Positions 1-8,160 of a DNA stretch of 64,000 bases are shown here, in pieces; positions within the stretch are counted from its first letter, which is position 1, and every line of letters starts with the position of its first letter. The notes under the pieces were generated by a model that saw only the letters and a program-made list of their open reading frames with translations, was not told the DNA's origin and searched no databases. The stretch is from positions 4,444,010 through 4,508,009 of the forward strand of contig NZ_AP025314.1 in NCBI RefSeq assembly GCF_036492835.1, given 5' to 3'. Source of the stretch: Fulvitalea axinellae. GTDB lineage: Bacteria; Bacteroidota; Bacteroidia; Cytophagales; Cyclobacteriaceae. The translations under genes and the position numbers were made by a program.

Positions 1-2
1 CC

Positions 3-1028
3 GGCTGGGGTTCCTACGCCATGGTCCATCTGCTGGTATGGCTCGGGGGCAACCGCCAAGACAGTCTGCAACTGGCGAATGGTTTGGCCATAGCCGCCTA
101 TTTTTTCCTATCCACCCATTACTACAGGAACTGGTTAGTCCGTAGCGGTTGGCTGGAACTGAAGCTCCAAAGCGTAATGCCCCGCATTCTGCCGGCGTCC
201 ATCCTTTTGGGCGTTTCCAACTTCCTGTTCAATACGGTGTGGGAAAAGGCTACGGGGCAGTTTTCAGTCAATGAGGATTTCACGTTCTCAGCAGTCGTTC
301 TGGTTACCTTTGCCACAGGTGCGATTTATCTGTTGTGGAACGTCGTGTACCTGATGTACCATTACTTCGAACGCTACAAGGCCTCGTTGAAATACGAAGC
401 GGCGATCAAAGAGATGGAACTCAACAAGCTGAAATCGCAACTGAACCCACATTTTATGTTCAACGCTTTGAACAGTATACGAGCGTTGGTGGACGAGGAA
501 CCCAAAAACGCAAAGGAGGCCATCACCCAACTTTCGAATATCCTTCGGAATTCGCTGATCATGAGCAGAAAAAAACTGATTTCTTTTCAAGACGAAGTGA
601 GAACCGTACGGGATTATTTGGCTTTGGAACAAATCCGTTACGAGGAACGCCTGCGCGTGGAATGGGACATTGATCCGGAATGTATGTCCGTCTCCGTTCC
701 TCCGATGATGATGCAGACATTGGTGGAAAACGGCATTAAACACGGTGTTTCCACGCTTCCCCAAGGTGGCGTTATCCGTTTCGAATCGCATATGGACAGC
801 CACGGAAACCTATGCGTCAGCATTAGGAACAGTGGCCAGCTCAGCGTTTCCGAGAAGCCACGGGTAAAAACCGGCGGTGGATACGGCGTGGAAAACACGA
901 AGGAACGCCTGAGGCTGATTTACGGAGACAGAGCCTCTTTTTCTCTGCGCAATGAATCCGAAGAGATGGTTTTGGTGGAATTGACAATTCCCGAGCAGGT
1001 AAGCAAAGCGGGAATTTTGGAAAACTAA
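3..1028 (+). CDS. LytS-type sensor histidine kinase, 5' end cut by window
   Basis: Membrane histidine kinase of the LytS/YehU type (His_kinase domain), partner of the LytTR regulator just downstream. The reading frame is open back to the first bases, so the N-terminus lies outside the window; an ATG at 21 is probably internal. Two to three hydrophobic segments lie in residues 1-110. A short coiled region follows, then the phosphoacceptor motif LKSQLNPHFMFNALNSI near residue 150, an N-box-like VENGIKHG near 235 and a glycine-rich GGGYGVENTKERL near 290. The stop is about 95 bp before the regulator, consistent with co-transcription. The signal sensed cannot be read from the sequence. Confidence 0.9.
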   Translation, partial: GWGSYAMVHLLVWLGGNRQDSLQLANGLAIAAYFFLSTHYYRNWLVRSGWLELKLQSVMPRILPASILLGVSNFLFNTVWEKATGQFSVNEDFTFSAVVLVTFATGAIYLLWNVVYLMYHYFERYKASLKYEAAIKEMELNKLKSQLNPHFMFNALNSIRALVDEEPKNAKEAITQLSNILRNSLIMSRKKLISFQDEVRTVRDYLALEQIRYEERLRVEWDIDPECMSVSVPPMMMQTLVENGIKHGVSTLPQGGVIRFESHMDSHGNLCVSIRNSGQLSVSEKPRVKTGGGYGVENTKERLRLIYGDRASFSLRNESEEMVLVELTIPEQVSKAGILEN

Positions 1029-1122
1029 GTAACTAAGTTATGATTTGGGTTCAGAGTATTATTTGCTATTTTGAATCCGAATAGGAATAAAATATCGACA
1101 ACCTGTAAAAATAATAGCGCCA

Positions 1123-1869
1123 ATGAAGACGATTGTCATCGATGACGAACGTTTGGCGCGCAAGGAGTTGATCAGTCTTTTGGAAGCGCATCCGATTGTG
1201 GATGTTGTTGCAGAAGCAGTCAATGCCGAGGACGCGCGCAACAAAATCGACGAAATAAAACCGGACCTCATCTTCCTGGACGTCCAAATGCCCGGCGAAA
1301 CGGGCTTCGAACTTCTCGAAACACTGGATTTCTTTCCGAAGGTGGTGTTTGTGACCGCTTACGACGAATTCGCCATCAAGGCCTTTGAGGTGAACGCTTT
1401 CGACTATTTGCTGAAGCCGGTGCACCCTGAGCGCTTGGCGGAAACCGTAAAAAAGCTGGAAGCCGAATTCAGCGAAGAGCGGGAAGCCAAAGGCCAAGAG
1501 CCGGAATCAGCCGGCGGTTCGCAAAGGGGACCTTTGAGCGTACACGACCAAGTGTTTGTGAAAGACGGTGACCGTTGCTGGTTTGTCCGTCTTGAGAAAG
1601 TCCGTTTGTTCGAATCGGACGGAAACTACGTGAAGGTCTACTTCGACAAAAACAGGCCGATGATTCACCGCTCGCTCAACGCTTTGGACGAAAAACTTGA
1701 CGACAAGCACTTCTTCCGGGCCAGCCGAAAGCATATCATCAACTTGAGCTGGGTCGAGAAAATCGAACCGTGGTTCAACGGCGGTTTGCTGGTGGAGCTG
1801 AAAGGCGGAGAAAAAATCGAAGTCAGCCGACGCCAAGCGGCCCGCTTCAAGGAAATGATGAGCCTTTAA
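1123..1869 (+). CDS. LytTR-family response regulator
   Basis: Two-domain DNA-binding response regulator of 248 aa. The receiver domain occupies about residues 1-120, with the acidic pair DDE near residue 8, the phosphoacceptor aspartate in FLDVQMP near residue 54, and the conserved lysine in LLKPV near residue 105. A variable linker of about 25 residues leads to a C-terminal LytTR domain (about 145-245), recognisable from VFVKDGDRCWFVRLEKVRLFE and FFRASRKHIINL. It presumably accepts phosphate from the LytS-type kinase immediately upstream. Target genes are not evident; a strong terminator follows at 1900-1938. Confidence 0.93.
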   Translation: MKTIVIDDERLARKELISLLEAHPIVDVVAEAVNAEDARNKIDEIKPDLIFLDVQMPGETGFELLETLDFFPKVVFVTAYDEFAIKAFEVNAFDYLLKPVHPERLAETVKKLEAEFSEEREAKGQEPESAGGSQRGPLSVHDQVFVKDGDRCWFVRLEKVRLFESDGNYVKVYFDKNRPMIHRSLNALDEKLDDKHFFRASRKHIINLSWVEKIEPWFNGGLLVELKGGEKIEVSRRQAARFKEMMSL

Positions 1870-1899
1870 GGCTTCGGTTTTCATTTTCCATATGAAACA

Positions 1900-1938
1900 A
1901 AAACGCGGACGGGATCGATTCCCGCCCGCATTTTTTTA
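1900..1938. terminator. Bidirectional intrinsic terminator
   Basis: A GC-rich stem (GCGGACGGGA against TCCCGCCCGC, one mismatch, 1905-1929) is followed by seven T on the plus strand and preceded by an A-rich run that gives a U tract on the minus strand. It separates the convergent LytTR regulator and GH2 gene. Confidence 0.85.
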
Positions 1939-1968
1939 TTCCAAATATTCTAAGCCTGACAGGCCTGA

Positions 1969-4900
1969 TTACTTTTTGGCCTGAGCTTTTTCCTTCGGCA
2001 TCGGCTTATACTTTACGCCGGGCTCCAGGTTTTTGATCAAATTCACCAACAGCTTGGCCGCTACCGGATCTTTATCCGCTGAGTTCAGCTCCATTTCGCT
2101 GGCCACCACTCGGCCCAATCCTACCTTAATCTCAACCAAAGGCGATCCGGACATGTCTTTCAACTGCTCTTGCGGATTGCCCAAGTAAACGTGCGGACGC
2201 AAATACGTTGCGAATTCCGTCACGCCATTTTTCTTTTTGAATGTATAAGATCTTCGGCAAGCGATCGGAATGTCTCTTCCTTCGGCGCGCCACCAGCTCA
2301 GCTCCATCGGATCGATTCCGTCGAAAATCGGCGACTCGGGAATGCGCATATTCACGATTCGGCCCGTGCGCTCGTACAATCCGGCCACTACGTTGCCGTG
2401 GTTCCACTTCAGGTGTTTGCCCGGGTGAATCAACAGAACTTCCGTTCCGTTCGAAGCCACACGCTTCACATCTTCCCAGTTGTAAGGCACTTCGTTTTCG
2501 GCGTCTAGGTTCGCCACAACGAGCGTTTCGTCAGGAGCGATAAAACGCATTTGCGTCAAATCGTCCAAATTACGGTACGGTACGCCCAGCGCGTCAAAAG
2601 CCTTGCGGGTGTCGCCAGTAAGGTCAAACAACGCCACTTTGCGGTCTTTCAACTCCGCCCATTCTTTTTTGGCTACAGTCAGATTGTATTCGTTTTGGCT
2701 CACCGATTTTCCATCGACTTTGTAATCGAGCTTCAGCTGATATGTCCCTTTCAGCTTCGGCATATTCTCAGGAATTCGGATTTGGGAAGAGAATTTCTCG
2801 ATTCCGTAATTCTCAACCGATCCGGTAGACACTTCGCCAGAAGCCAAAGTCTCTTCGCCGGAAACGATTTGCCAGAACACTTTGCCCGGTTTCAGGTCGC
2901 TACCGTCAGCTTTGTCGTTTACGATGTAAATATCAGGATTCACGGCATCGCCGGCCCAGAAATTACGCCCGAAGAGCTCGGCGCTTACCAATACGGGATC
3001 CAGAGCCTTTTTCATGCTCTCGGCCACCGGGTAAGGCTCGATTTTGTCTGCGTCGTACACGTCGCGGTACCAGCATACGTTGGCGAAGAACAATACGCCG
3101 GAGTTCATCGGGCTGGTTCTTCTGATCACTTCGCAAAGTTCTTTCGACATAAAAGCGTTACGGTTCAGGAAGTAAGACGGATCTTTGTCTTCCCAAGCCC
3201 AATCGCCTACCCAAGCGTGCGGAACGTAATGCTTGTAGATGTATTTACGTGTCGGGTGGCCGGTATCGTTGTTCGGGTATCCGGTAGACGCTTCCTGGCT
3301 GAAGAACGGACGGTCGGCGTTAGCTCCCGGCGTCCAGTAAATCCGCTTGGCCCAGTCGCCGTTATAGATTTGGTAGAAATCGCGGTTGTACCAAGTGAAA
3401 TAGATATGGCGGTCATCGATATCTCCGTCGTCGATGTTATTCGGCTTGAGAATCTTCTCGTAATCGTCCTCTACTCTGGCATAACCCGAATCGGCGGAAA
3501 TCGGACGTGTCGGGTCCAGCTTACGGATTTCCTTGATCACGTCGCTGAGCACTTTCCATTTGCGCAAGCGAACCTCCATCGGATCGTTGTGGTAGAACAT
3601 CGTGAAATACATCTCGTTGTTCACAGTCCAAACGAGAAGTGACGGGTGGTTGCGGTATTTGCGCACCAAGGCTAACATTTCCTCTTTCCAGATCTCCAAC
3701 AATTGGCCGTCAGGCATACTGCCGATCATCAGCCACGGCCAAGTTCCCTCGTAGCTTACGCCTACGCCTTGGCGGTCGGCGGCGTCCATCCAGACGCTGG
3801 TAAAAGGCGAACCGTGCGAGCGTGTAGCTAACTGGTTGCCGTCGTGCATCATCTTGAAAAATTTGTTCGCCAATTTCTCGTCCGTCGGAGCGATGCCGCA
3901 CGGAGGGTGGTTGGCGCCCATCAGACGGTAAGGATGCCCGTTGAGCATAAAACGGTTACCGTCCGTGCCGAAGGTCCGGAAACCGGTAGTTATGGTCTTG
4001 CTGTCGATTTTACGGCCTTCTGAGAGTACGTTTACCGTCAGCGTGTACAAATTCGGCGTTTCCGGCGTCCACAGTTTCGGATTTAGCGAAGGCGTAGACA
4101 GCGTTACGGTTTTGGTCTCGCCGGCGCCAATGTTAACGGCTTGTCCTTTTTCAGAAGAGAAAAACAGTTTTTTGCTTCCGCTTTCCCTGATTTCGTAAGA
4201 AACCTCAATGTTTTTGCTTTCGCCCGAATTCAGGATCGAAATATCCATATCGGCCCCGTCAGTTCGGGTTTTTGCGAAAATATCATCCACACGGACAGGA
4301 TCGGTGATCACAAGGCTTACCGGTTGCCAGATACCGCCTTCGTAGTTTTTGAACATACCGTGCGGAAGCGAGGTAAGCATATCCTTGGTCACGTCCACCG
4401 AAACGGCGCGGGCCACAAATTCATCACCCGATCCGTCATCTTTTTTCTTCCATTGGGCTTTTACGTTTACGGCGATGAGGTTTTTGCCCGGCTTGAGCAA
4501 ATCCGTCACATTAAAACCGAAATCGCCGAACATGCCTACGTGGTCGCCGGCTTTTTGTCCGTTAACCCATACCGAAGCGATTTTGGAAACGGCCTCGAAA
4601 TAAAGCTTAACCCGCTTGTTGCCGATGTTTTTCGGAACATTCACCCAGTGCCTGTACCAAGCGCCCGTGGCTTTTTGGTAATCGAAGGTATAATTTCCGC
4701 AACGTTCCAATTCCTTTTGGCGGTAATTGTCCGATACGCCACTATGGTTGTCCGGCATATGCCCGGCTTTTTCCATGTGCATCCAGTTGCCCTTTGGCGT
4801 CCAGAATCCCGGAACTTCCATTACGTGCCAATCATTATCAGCCTCAGAAGGATTCTGGGCTTTTGCCGGAGCGTCGTATTCAGGCATAAAAAGCCAATTG

Positions 4901-5655
4901 CCGTCAAGCGAAATTTCCGTACGGCCCTTGGTGTTTACCCTAATTGATTTCGCTCTGTATTTAGCGCGTTGTTTCTTGCGTTTGGCCTCTTTTTGCGAAG
5001 CTGTGAGCCCCGGCAACGGTTTGGTTTCGGCGTTGTCCAAAGCCGACATCTCCGAAGCCGACAAGGCTTTTACCGTAACGTCGCGGTATTCGGTGGTTAC
5101 GTAACCGCCACCCAAGATGATTCCACCCGGAGACAATGGCTCTTTTTCGCTGATTTTAACCAAAGGCTGTTTTTCATCGCCCAAGAAAATAGCAGTCTTG
5201 CCGTTCCAGTGCGTGATGCGCAGATCGTACCAAGTGCCCGGCACGGGATGAAAAGCCACAGGACGCAAAGCCAGCATTTTGTCTTTGCCCACCGGCTCGT
5301 AACGACACAGGTATACATCGTCGGCATTACCGCCACGCAAAGCGAAGGCATAGCGGGTTTGCCTATCCGCAAAAGCGAAACCGGCCCAGATCATGGCTTC
5401 TTTCTCGCCTTTGGGAGCCCTGGCCTTAAAGCGCATTTCAAAATTTTCGTGCTCGTGACCCGAAGCGCTAACAAAAGCGTCTTTCAACCTCAACACCTCG
5501 CCGTCCAAAACTTCGGCGTCCCCTCTACCTACAGGTGTCCAGCGCTGTTCGAAGTCCGAAAAAGTCAGCTTTTCGGCTTCGGCCCTTTGTTGGGCTTTTG
5601 AGAAAACCGCCAACAGGAGAAGTGGCAGTGCTAAAAAAATCGTTTTCCTAATCAT
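1969..5655 (-). CDS. Secreted glycoside hydrolase family 2 enzyme (beta-galactosidase-like), multidomain
   Basis: Large secreted retaining glycosidase of 1228 aa. I chose the ATG at 5655 because it begins a clean signal peptide (MIRKTIFLALPLLLLAVFSKAQQ); the frame runs further upstream only to a TTG. The order is: signal peptide; a concanavalin/DUF1080-like beta-sandwich (about 25-215); a GH2 sugar-binding domain containing ATGAWYRHWVNVP (about 250-430); an immunoglobulin-like domain; and a TIM barrel. The acid/base glutamate is E681 in WTVNNEM and the probable nucleophile is E788 in FFSQEAST. The C-terminal 200 residues form a Rossmann-like, A4-beta-galactosidase or glutaminase-like domain ending in GLGRVVASEMEL. 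The natural substrate is unknown; no SusC/SusD genes adjoin it. Confidence 0.9.
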   Translation of the reverse strand: MIRKTIFLALPLLLLAVFSKAQQRAEAEKLTFSDFEQRWTPVGRGDAEVLDGEVLRLKDAFVSASGHEHENFEMRFKARAPKGEKEAMIWAGFAFADRQTRYAFALRGGNADDVYLCRYEPVGKDKMLALRPVAFHPVPGTWYDLRITHWNGKTAIFLGDEKQPLVKISEKEPLSPGGIILGGGYVTTEYRDVTVKALSASEMSALDNAETKPLPGLTASQKEAKRKKQRAKYRAKSIRVNTKGRTEISLDGNWLFMPEYDAPAKAQNPSEADNDWHVMEVPGFWTPKGNWMHMEKAGHMPDNHSGVSDNYRQKELERCGNYTFDYQKATGAWYRHWVNVPKNIGNKRVKLYFEAVSKIASVWVNGQKAGDHVGMFGDFGFNVTDLLKPGKNLIAVNVKAQWKKKDDGSGDEFVARAVSVDVTKDMLTSLPHGMFKNYEGGIWQPVSLVITDPVRVDDIFAKTRTDGADMDISILNSGESKNIEVSYEIRESGSKKLFFSSEKGQAVNIGAGETKTVTLSTPSLNPKLWTPETPNLYTLTVNVLSEGRKIDSKTITTGFRTFGTDGNRFMLNGHPYRLMGANHPPCGIAPTDEKLANKFFKMMHDGNQLATRSHGSPFTSVWMDAADRQGVGVSYEGTWPWLMIGSMPDGQLLEIWKEEMLALVRKYRNHPSLLVWTVNNEMYFTMFYHNDPMEVRLRKWKVLSDVIKEIRKLDPTRPISADSGYARVEDDYEKILKPNNIDDGDIDDRHIYFTWYNRDFYQIYNGDWAKRIYWTPGANADRPFFSQEASTGYPNNDTGHPTRKYIYKHYVPHAWVGDWAWEDKDPSYFLNRNAFMSKELCEVIRRTSPMNSGVLFFANVCWYRDVYDADKIEPYPVAESMKKALDPVLVSAELFGRNFWAGDAVNPDIYIVNDKADGSDLKPGKVFWQIVSGEETLASGEVSTGSVENYGIEKFSSQIRIPENMPKLKGTYQLKLDYKVDGKSVSQNEYNLTVAKKEWAELKDRKVALFDLTGDTRKAFDALGVPYRNLDDLTQMRFIAPDETLVVANLDAENEVPYNWEDVKRVASNGTEVLLIHPGKHLKWNHGNVVAGLYERTGRIVNMRIPESPIFDGIDPMELSWWRAEGRDIPIACRRSYTFKKKNGVTEFATYLRPHVYLGNPQEQLKDMSGSPLVEIKVGLGRVVASEMELNSADKDPVAAKLLVNLIKNLEPGVKYKPMPKEKAQAKK

Positions 5656-5840
5656 TGCGATATGATTATTTGAGATAAATAAGGAAGCCCTTTTGGCTAC
5701 AAGTCTAAAAATACGGCAAACCAACGGCTTAGCATAAATTCACGGAGCGGAATAGGCTCGGAAACCCCTTATAAAAACAAAGGCTCTAAGGATCGATCAA
5801 AAGTGTTATTCATTTTTAAGATGAAAAAAGGCCTCAAAAG

Positions 5841-5875
5841 AAAAAAACCGACCCCGCATAAAGCGATGACCGGTT
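5841..5875 (-). terminator. Intrinsic terminator after SDR gene
   Basis: On the minus strand an imperfect stem (AACCGGTC against GGTCGGTT with an inner GC helix) is followed by an uninterrupted run of seven T just beyond the SDR stop codon. Confidence 0.65.
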
Positions 5876-5903
5876 TCCTCATCCCCATAAACAACTTTAT
5901 CCT

Positions 5904-6614
5904 CTAGTACTCTCCGTAAACCTTGTATACCGGTTCGGCCAAAAAGTCATTTTCCTGATCACACGCAAACCTGATCACCTCCCCGATTTGCTCGGCTTTC
6001 ACCCATTTGTCAAAGTCGGCATCGGGCATCGCTTTTCTGTTCAGCGGAGTGTCGATGATGTTGGGCACCACCGTAGAGCACCGCACGTTGTGTTTCCGTC
6101 CACTCTCGTTAATGATTTCGGCAAGGTGCTTCACCATTCCCTTCGAGATGGAATAAGCCACACTACCGTGGGCCGCGTTGATGTCAAAAGCTCCGCGGGC
6201 GCTTACCAAGACTATACGGCCTCCCTTATTCCGCTTCATGACCGAATAACCTTGTTTGGCCAGATGAAAAGCCGTTTTGAAATTCAGAAAAACCATTTTG
6301 TCAATCGAAGCCTCATCCGTCGCTTCCAAATCGCCCATCATAAATCCTCCGACCAAAGAAACCACGGCGTCAACATGCCCGTATTTCTTTTCCCATACCT
6401 CCATATTCCGCCCCACTTCCTCTTCCCTGGTCACGTCCATCGGCACTATTTCCAACTTTCCGTTATCCTTAAAGCGCTCTTCCAGAAACTTGACCTGATC
6501 CGGCAAACCCAACTGCGTCAACGCCACCACTTGGTAATCTGCCTTAAGAAATGATTCGACTACCGCACGGCCCAATCCGCCCGCAGCTCCGGAAATAATA
6601 ACTGTTTTTGACAT
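5904..6614 (-). CDS. Short-chain dehydrogenase/reductase
   Basis: Classical NAD(P)-dependent SDR of 236 aa, typical length for the family. The cofactor-binding motif is GAAGGLG (residues 9-15). NAG is replaced by a divergent SLVGG near 86-90. The catalytic triad is S138, Y154 and K158 (YSISK). The start is an ATG 12 residues before the glycine motif, leaving no signal peptide, so the enzyme is cytoplasmic. It stands alone between the GH2 gene and the tRNA array with its own terminator. The substrate cannot be inferred; family membership is secure. Confidence 0.9.
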   Translation of the reverse strand: MSKTVIISGAAGGLGRAVVESFLKADYQVVALTQLGLPDQVKFLEERFKDNGKLEIVPMDVTREEEVGRNMEVWEKKYGHVDAVVSLVGGFMMGDLEATDEASIDKMVFLNFKTAFHLAKQGYSVMKRNKGGRIVLVSARGAFDINAAHGSVAYSISKGMVKHLAEIINESGRKHNVRCSTVVPNIIDTPLNRKAMPDADFDKWVKAEQIGEVIRFACDQENDFLAEPVYKVYGEY

Positions 6615-6718
6615 TCTTCTGAATTTGGAAAATGAGTGATACTGTATTCAAAAGACAAAAACAGCAGAGAGGGTTTTATTTTTTGGAAAAATCGGACAAG
6701 ATGACGGTGAATAGGTAT

Positions 6719-6754
6719 AAAAAAAGCCGGTCTGGAAAATTCCAAACCGGCTTT
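6719..6754 (-). terminator. Terminator of the tRNA array
   Basis: A 14-bp stem (AAGCCGGTTTGGAA against TTCCAGACCGGCTT, one mismatch) begins two bases after the last tRNA-Val and ends in a run of seven T on the minus strand. It is the only terminator-like structure after the fourteen tRNA genes, implying a single transcript. Confidence 0.9.
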
Positions 6755-6755
6755 G

Positions 6756-6830
6756 TGGGCCCTACTGGATTCGAACCAGTGACCCCCTGCTTGTAAGGCA
6801 GGTGCTCTGAACCAACTGAGCTAAAGGCCC
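6756..6830 (-). tRNA. tRNA-Val(UAC), copy 1 (last in transcript)
   Basis: 75 nt cloverleaf with a 7-bp acceptor stem (GGGCCUU/AGGGCCC with one G-U), anticodon loop CUUACAA giving anticodon UAC, T-loop GGUUCGAAUCC and discriminator A. CCA is not encoded. It is identical to the other six Val copies. Confidence 0.97.
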
Positions 6831-6855
6831 TTCTTTATTCTACTCCGAAGAGTCG

Positions 6856-6928
6856 TGATTCGACTGGGGCTCGAACCCAGGACCCTCTCCTTAAAAGGGA
6901 GATGCTCTACCAACTGAGCTATCGAATC
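6856..6928 (-). tRNA. tRNA-Lys(UUU), copy 1
   Basis: 73 nt cloverleaf with acceptor stem GAUUCGA/UCGAAUC, anticodon loop CUUUUAA (anticodon UUU), T-loop GGUUCGAGCCC and discriminator A. CCA is not encoded. It is identical to the other Lys copies. Confidence 0.97.
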
Positions 6929-6942
6929 TAACCAATGTGTTG

Positions 6943-7017
6943 TGGGCCCTACTGGATTCGAACCAGTGACCCCCTGCTTGTAAGGCAGGTGCTCTGAACC
7001 AACTGAGCTAAAGGCCC
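6943..7017 (-). tRNA. tRNA-Val(UAC), copy 2
   Basis: Same 75-nt sequence as copy 1, anticodon UAC. It is joined to the preceding Lys gene in the transcript by a 27-nt spacer carrying a UUCG hairpin. Confidence 0.97.
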
Positions 7018-7044
7018 TTCTTTTTATTCTGCTCCGAAGAGTCG

Positions 7045-7117
7045 TGATTCGACTGGGGCTCGAACCCAGGACCCTCTCCTTAAAAGGGAGATGCTCTACC
7101 AACTGAGCTATCGAATC
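7045..7117 (-). tRNA. tRNA-Lys(UUU), copy 2
   Basis: Same 73-nt sequence as Lys copy 1, anticodon UUU. Confidence 0.97.
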
Positions 7118-7132
7118 TAACCAATGTGTCTG

Positions 7133-7207
7133 TGGGCCCTACTGGATTCGAACCAGTGACCCCCTGCTTGTAAGGCAGGTGCTCTGAACCAACTGAGCTA
7201 AAGGCCC
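7133..7207 (-). tRNA. tRNA-Val(UAC), copy 3
   Basis: Same 75-nt sequence as Val copy 1, anticodon UAC. Its 5' spacer is the longest in the array (32 nt). Confidence 0.97.
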
Positions 7208-7239
7208 CTCTTTTTCTTTACTCTAACTCCGAAGAGTCG

Positions 7240-7312
7240 TGATTCGACTGGGGCTCGAACCCAGGACCCTCTCCTTAAAAGGGAGATGCTCTACCAACTG
7301 AGCTATCGAATC
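7240..7312 (-). tRNA. tRNA-Lys(UUU), copy 3
   Basis: Same 73-nt sequence as Lys copy 1, anticodon UUU. Confidence 0.97.
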
Positions 7313-7327
7313 TAACCAATGTGTCTG

Positions 7328-7402
7328 TGGGCCCTACTGGATTCGAACCAGTGACCCCCTGCTTGTAAGGCAGGTGCTCTGAACCAACTGAGCTAAAGGC
7401 CC
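7328..7402 (-). tRNA. tRNA-Val(UAC), copy 4
   Basis: Same 75-nt sequence as Val copy 1. The 25-nt spacer to Lys copy 4 is identical to that between Val 1 and Lys 1. Confidence 0.97.
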
Positions 7403-7427
7403 TTCTTTATTCTACTCCGAAGAGTCG

Positions 7428-7500
7428 TGATTCGACTGGGGCTCGAACCCAGGACCCTCTCCTTAAAAGGGAGATGCTCTACCAACTGAGCTATCGAATC
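7428..7500 (-). tRNA. tRNA-Lys(UUU), copy 4
   Basis: Same 73-nt sequence as Lys copy 1, anticodon UUU. Confidence 0.97.
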
Positions 7501-7515
7501 TAACCAATGTGTTTG

Positions 7516-7590
7516 TGGGCCCTACTGGATTCGAACCAGTGACCCCCTGCTTGTAAGGCAGGTGCTCTGAACCAACTGAGCTAAAGGCCC
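7516..7590 (-). tRNA. tRNA-Val(UAC), copy 5
   Basis: Same 75-nt sequence as Val copy 1, anticodon UAC. Confidence 0.97.
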
Positions 7591-7621
7591 TTCTTTTTCT
7601 TATCCTAACTCCGAAGAGTCG

Positions 7622-7694
7622 TGATTCGACTGGGGCTCGAACCCAGGACCCTCTCCTTAAAAGGGAGATGCTCTACCAACTGAGCTATCGAATC
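7622..7694 (-). tRNA. tRNA-Lys(UUU), copy 5
   Basis: Same 73-nt sequence as Lys copy 1, anticodon UUU. Confidence 0.97.
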
Positions 7695-7709
7695 TAACCA
7701 ATGTGTCTG

Positions 7710-7784
7710 TGGGCCCTACTGGATTCGAACCAGTGACCCCCTGCTTGTAAGGCAGGTGCTCTGAACCAACTGAGCTAAAGGCCC
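7710..7784 (-). tRNA. tRNA-Val(UAC), copy 6
   Basis: Same 75-nt sequence as Val copy 1. The spacer to Lys copy 6 is identical to that between Val 2 and Lys 2, pointing to block duplication. Confidence 0.97.
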
Positions 7785-7811
7785 TTCTTTTTATTCTGCT
7801 CCGAAGAGTCG

Positions 7812-7884
7812 TGATTCGACTGGGGCTCGAACCCAGGACCCTCTCCTTAAAAGGGAGATGCTCTACCAACTGAGCTATCGAATC
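7812..7884 (-). tRNA. tRNA-Lys(UUU), copy 6
   Basis: Same 73-nt sequence as Lys copy 1, anticodon UUU. Confidence 0.97.
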
Positions 7885-7898
7885 TAACCAATGTGTTG

Positions 7899-7973
7899 TG
7901 GGCCCTACTGGATTCGAACCAGTGACCCCCTGCTTGTAAGGCAGGTGCTCTGAACCAACTGAGCTAAAGGCCC
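7899..7973 (-). tRNA. tRNA-Val(UAC), copy 7
   Basis: Same 75-nt sequence as Val copy 1, anticodon UAC. Confidence 0.97.
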
Positions 7974-8000
7974 TCTTTTTTATTCCACTCCGAAGAGTCG

Positions 8001-8073
8001 TGATTCGACTGGGGCTCGAACCCAGGACCCTCTCCTTAAAAGGGAGATGCTCTACCAACTGAGCTATCGAATC
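8001..8073 (-). tRNA. tRNA-Lys(UUU), copy 7 (first in transcript)
   Basis: Same 73-nt sequence as Lys copy 1, anticodon UUU. It is the promoter-proximal gene, about 55 nt after the -7 element at 8130-8137. Confidence 0.97.
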
Positions 8074-8129
8074 GTAAAGGGATAAACGCCAAACTTGAAT
8101 TTCTGTTGTCGTTTTCCGTAATTGGACTG

Positions 8130-8160
8130 CAAATGTAGTCGGTTATGTTTGAAAGCCAAA
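8130..8160 (-). promoter_or_regulatory. Promoter of the tRNA array
   Basis: On the minus strand there is a perfect Bacteroidota promoter: TTTG (8157-8160), exactly 19 bp, then TACATTTG (8130-8137, consensus TAnnTTTG). Transcription would start near 8126, about 50 nt before the first tRNA-Lys. It overlaps the start of the rightward TPR/SH3 gene. Confidence 0.85.

Larger units (their letters stand above)
6756..8073 (-). repeat. Tandem (tRNA-Lys + tRNA-Val) array, seven units
   Basis: Seven direct repeats of about 186-195 bp. Each carries one tRNA-Lys(UUU), a 25-32 nt spacer, one tRNA-Val(UAC) and a 14-15 nt spacer (CAACACATTGGTTA type). The tRNA parts are identical in every copy; only spacers vary, mostly in A-rich length. 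Spacers of units 1 and 4, and of 2 and 6, are identical, which suggests duplication of multi-unit blocks followed by homogenisation. Confidence 0.95.

Noticed and set aside
21..1028. ATG at 21 as true start of the LytS-type kinase
   Set aside because: The frame is open upstream to the window edge and the membrane domain appears incomplete.
2551..3642. 363-residue plus-strand frame inside the GH2 gene
   Set aside because: Antisense shadow of the catalytic barrel, where both catalytic glutamates are encoded on the other strand.
6821..8058. Open frames reading VEHLPFKERVLGSSPSR and similar, on the minus strand across the tRNA array
   Set aside because: They translate the tRNA genes and spacers; the repetition comes from the tRNA repeats, not from a protein.
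6756..8073. Regular repeat array that might be taken for a CRISPR
   Set aside because: The repeats are 73-75 nt tRNA genes with full cloverleaves, and the spacers are nearly identical to each other.
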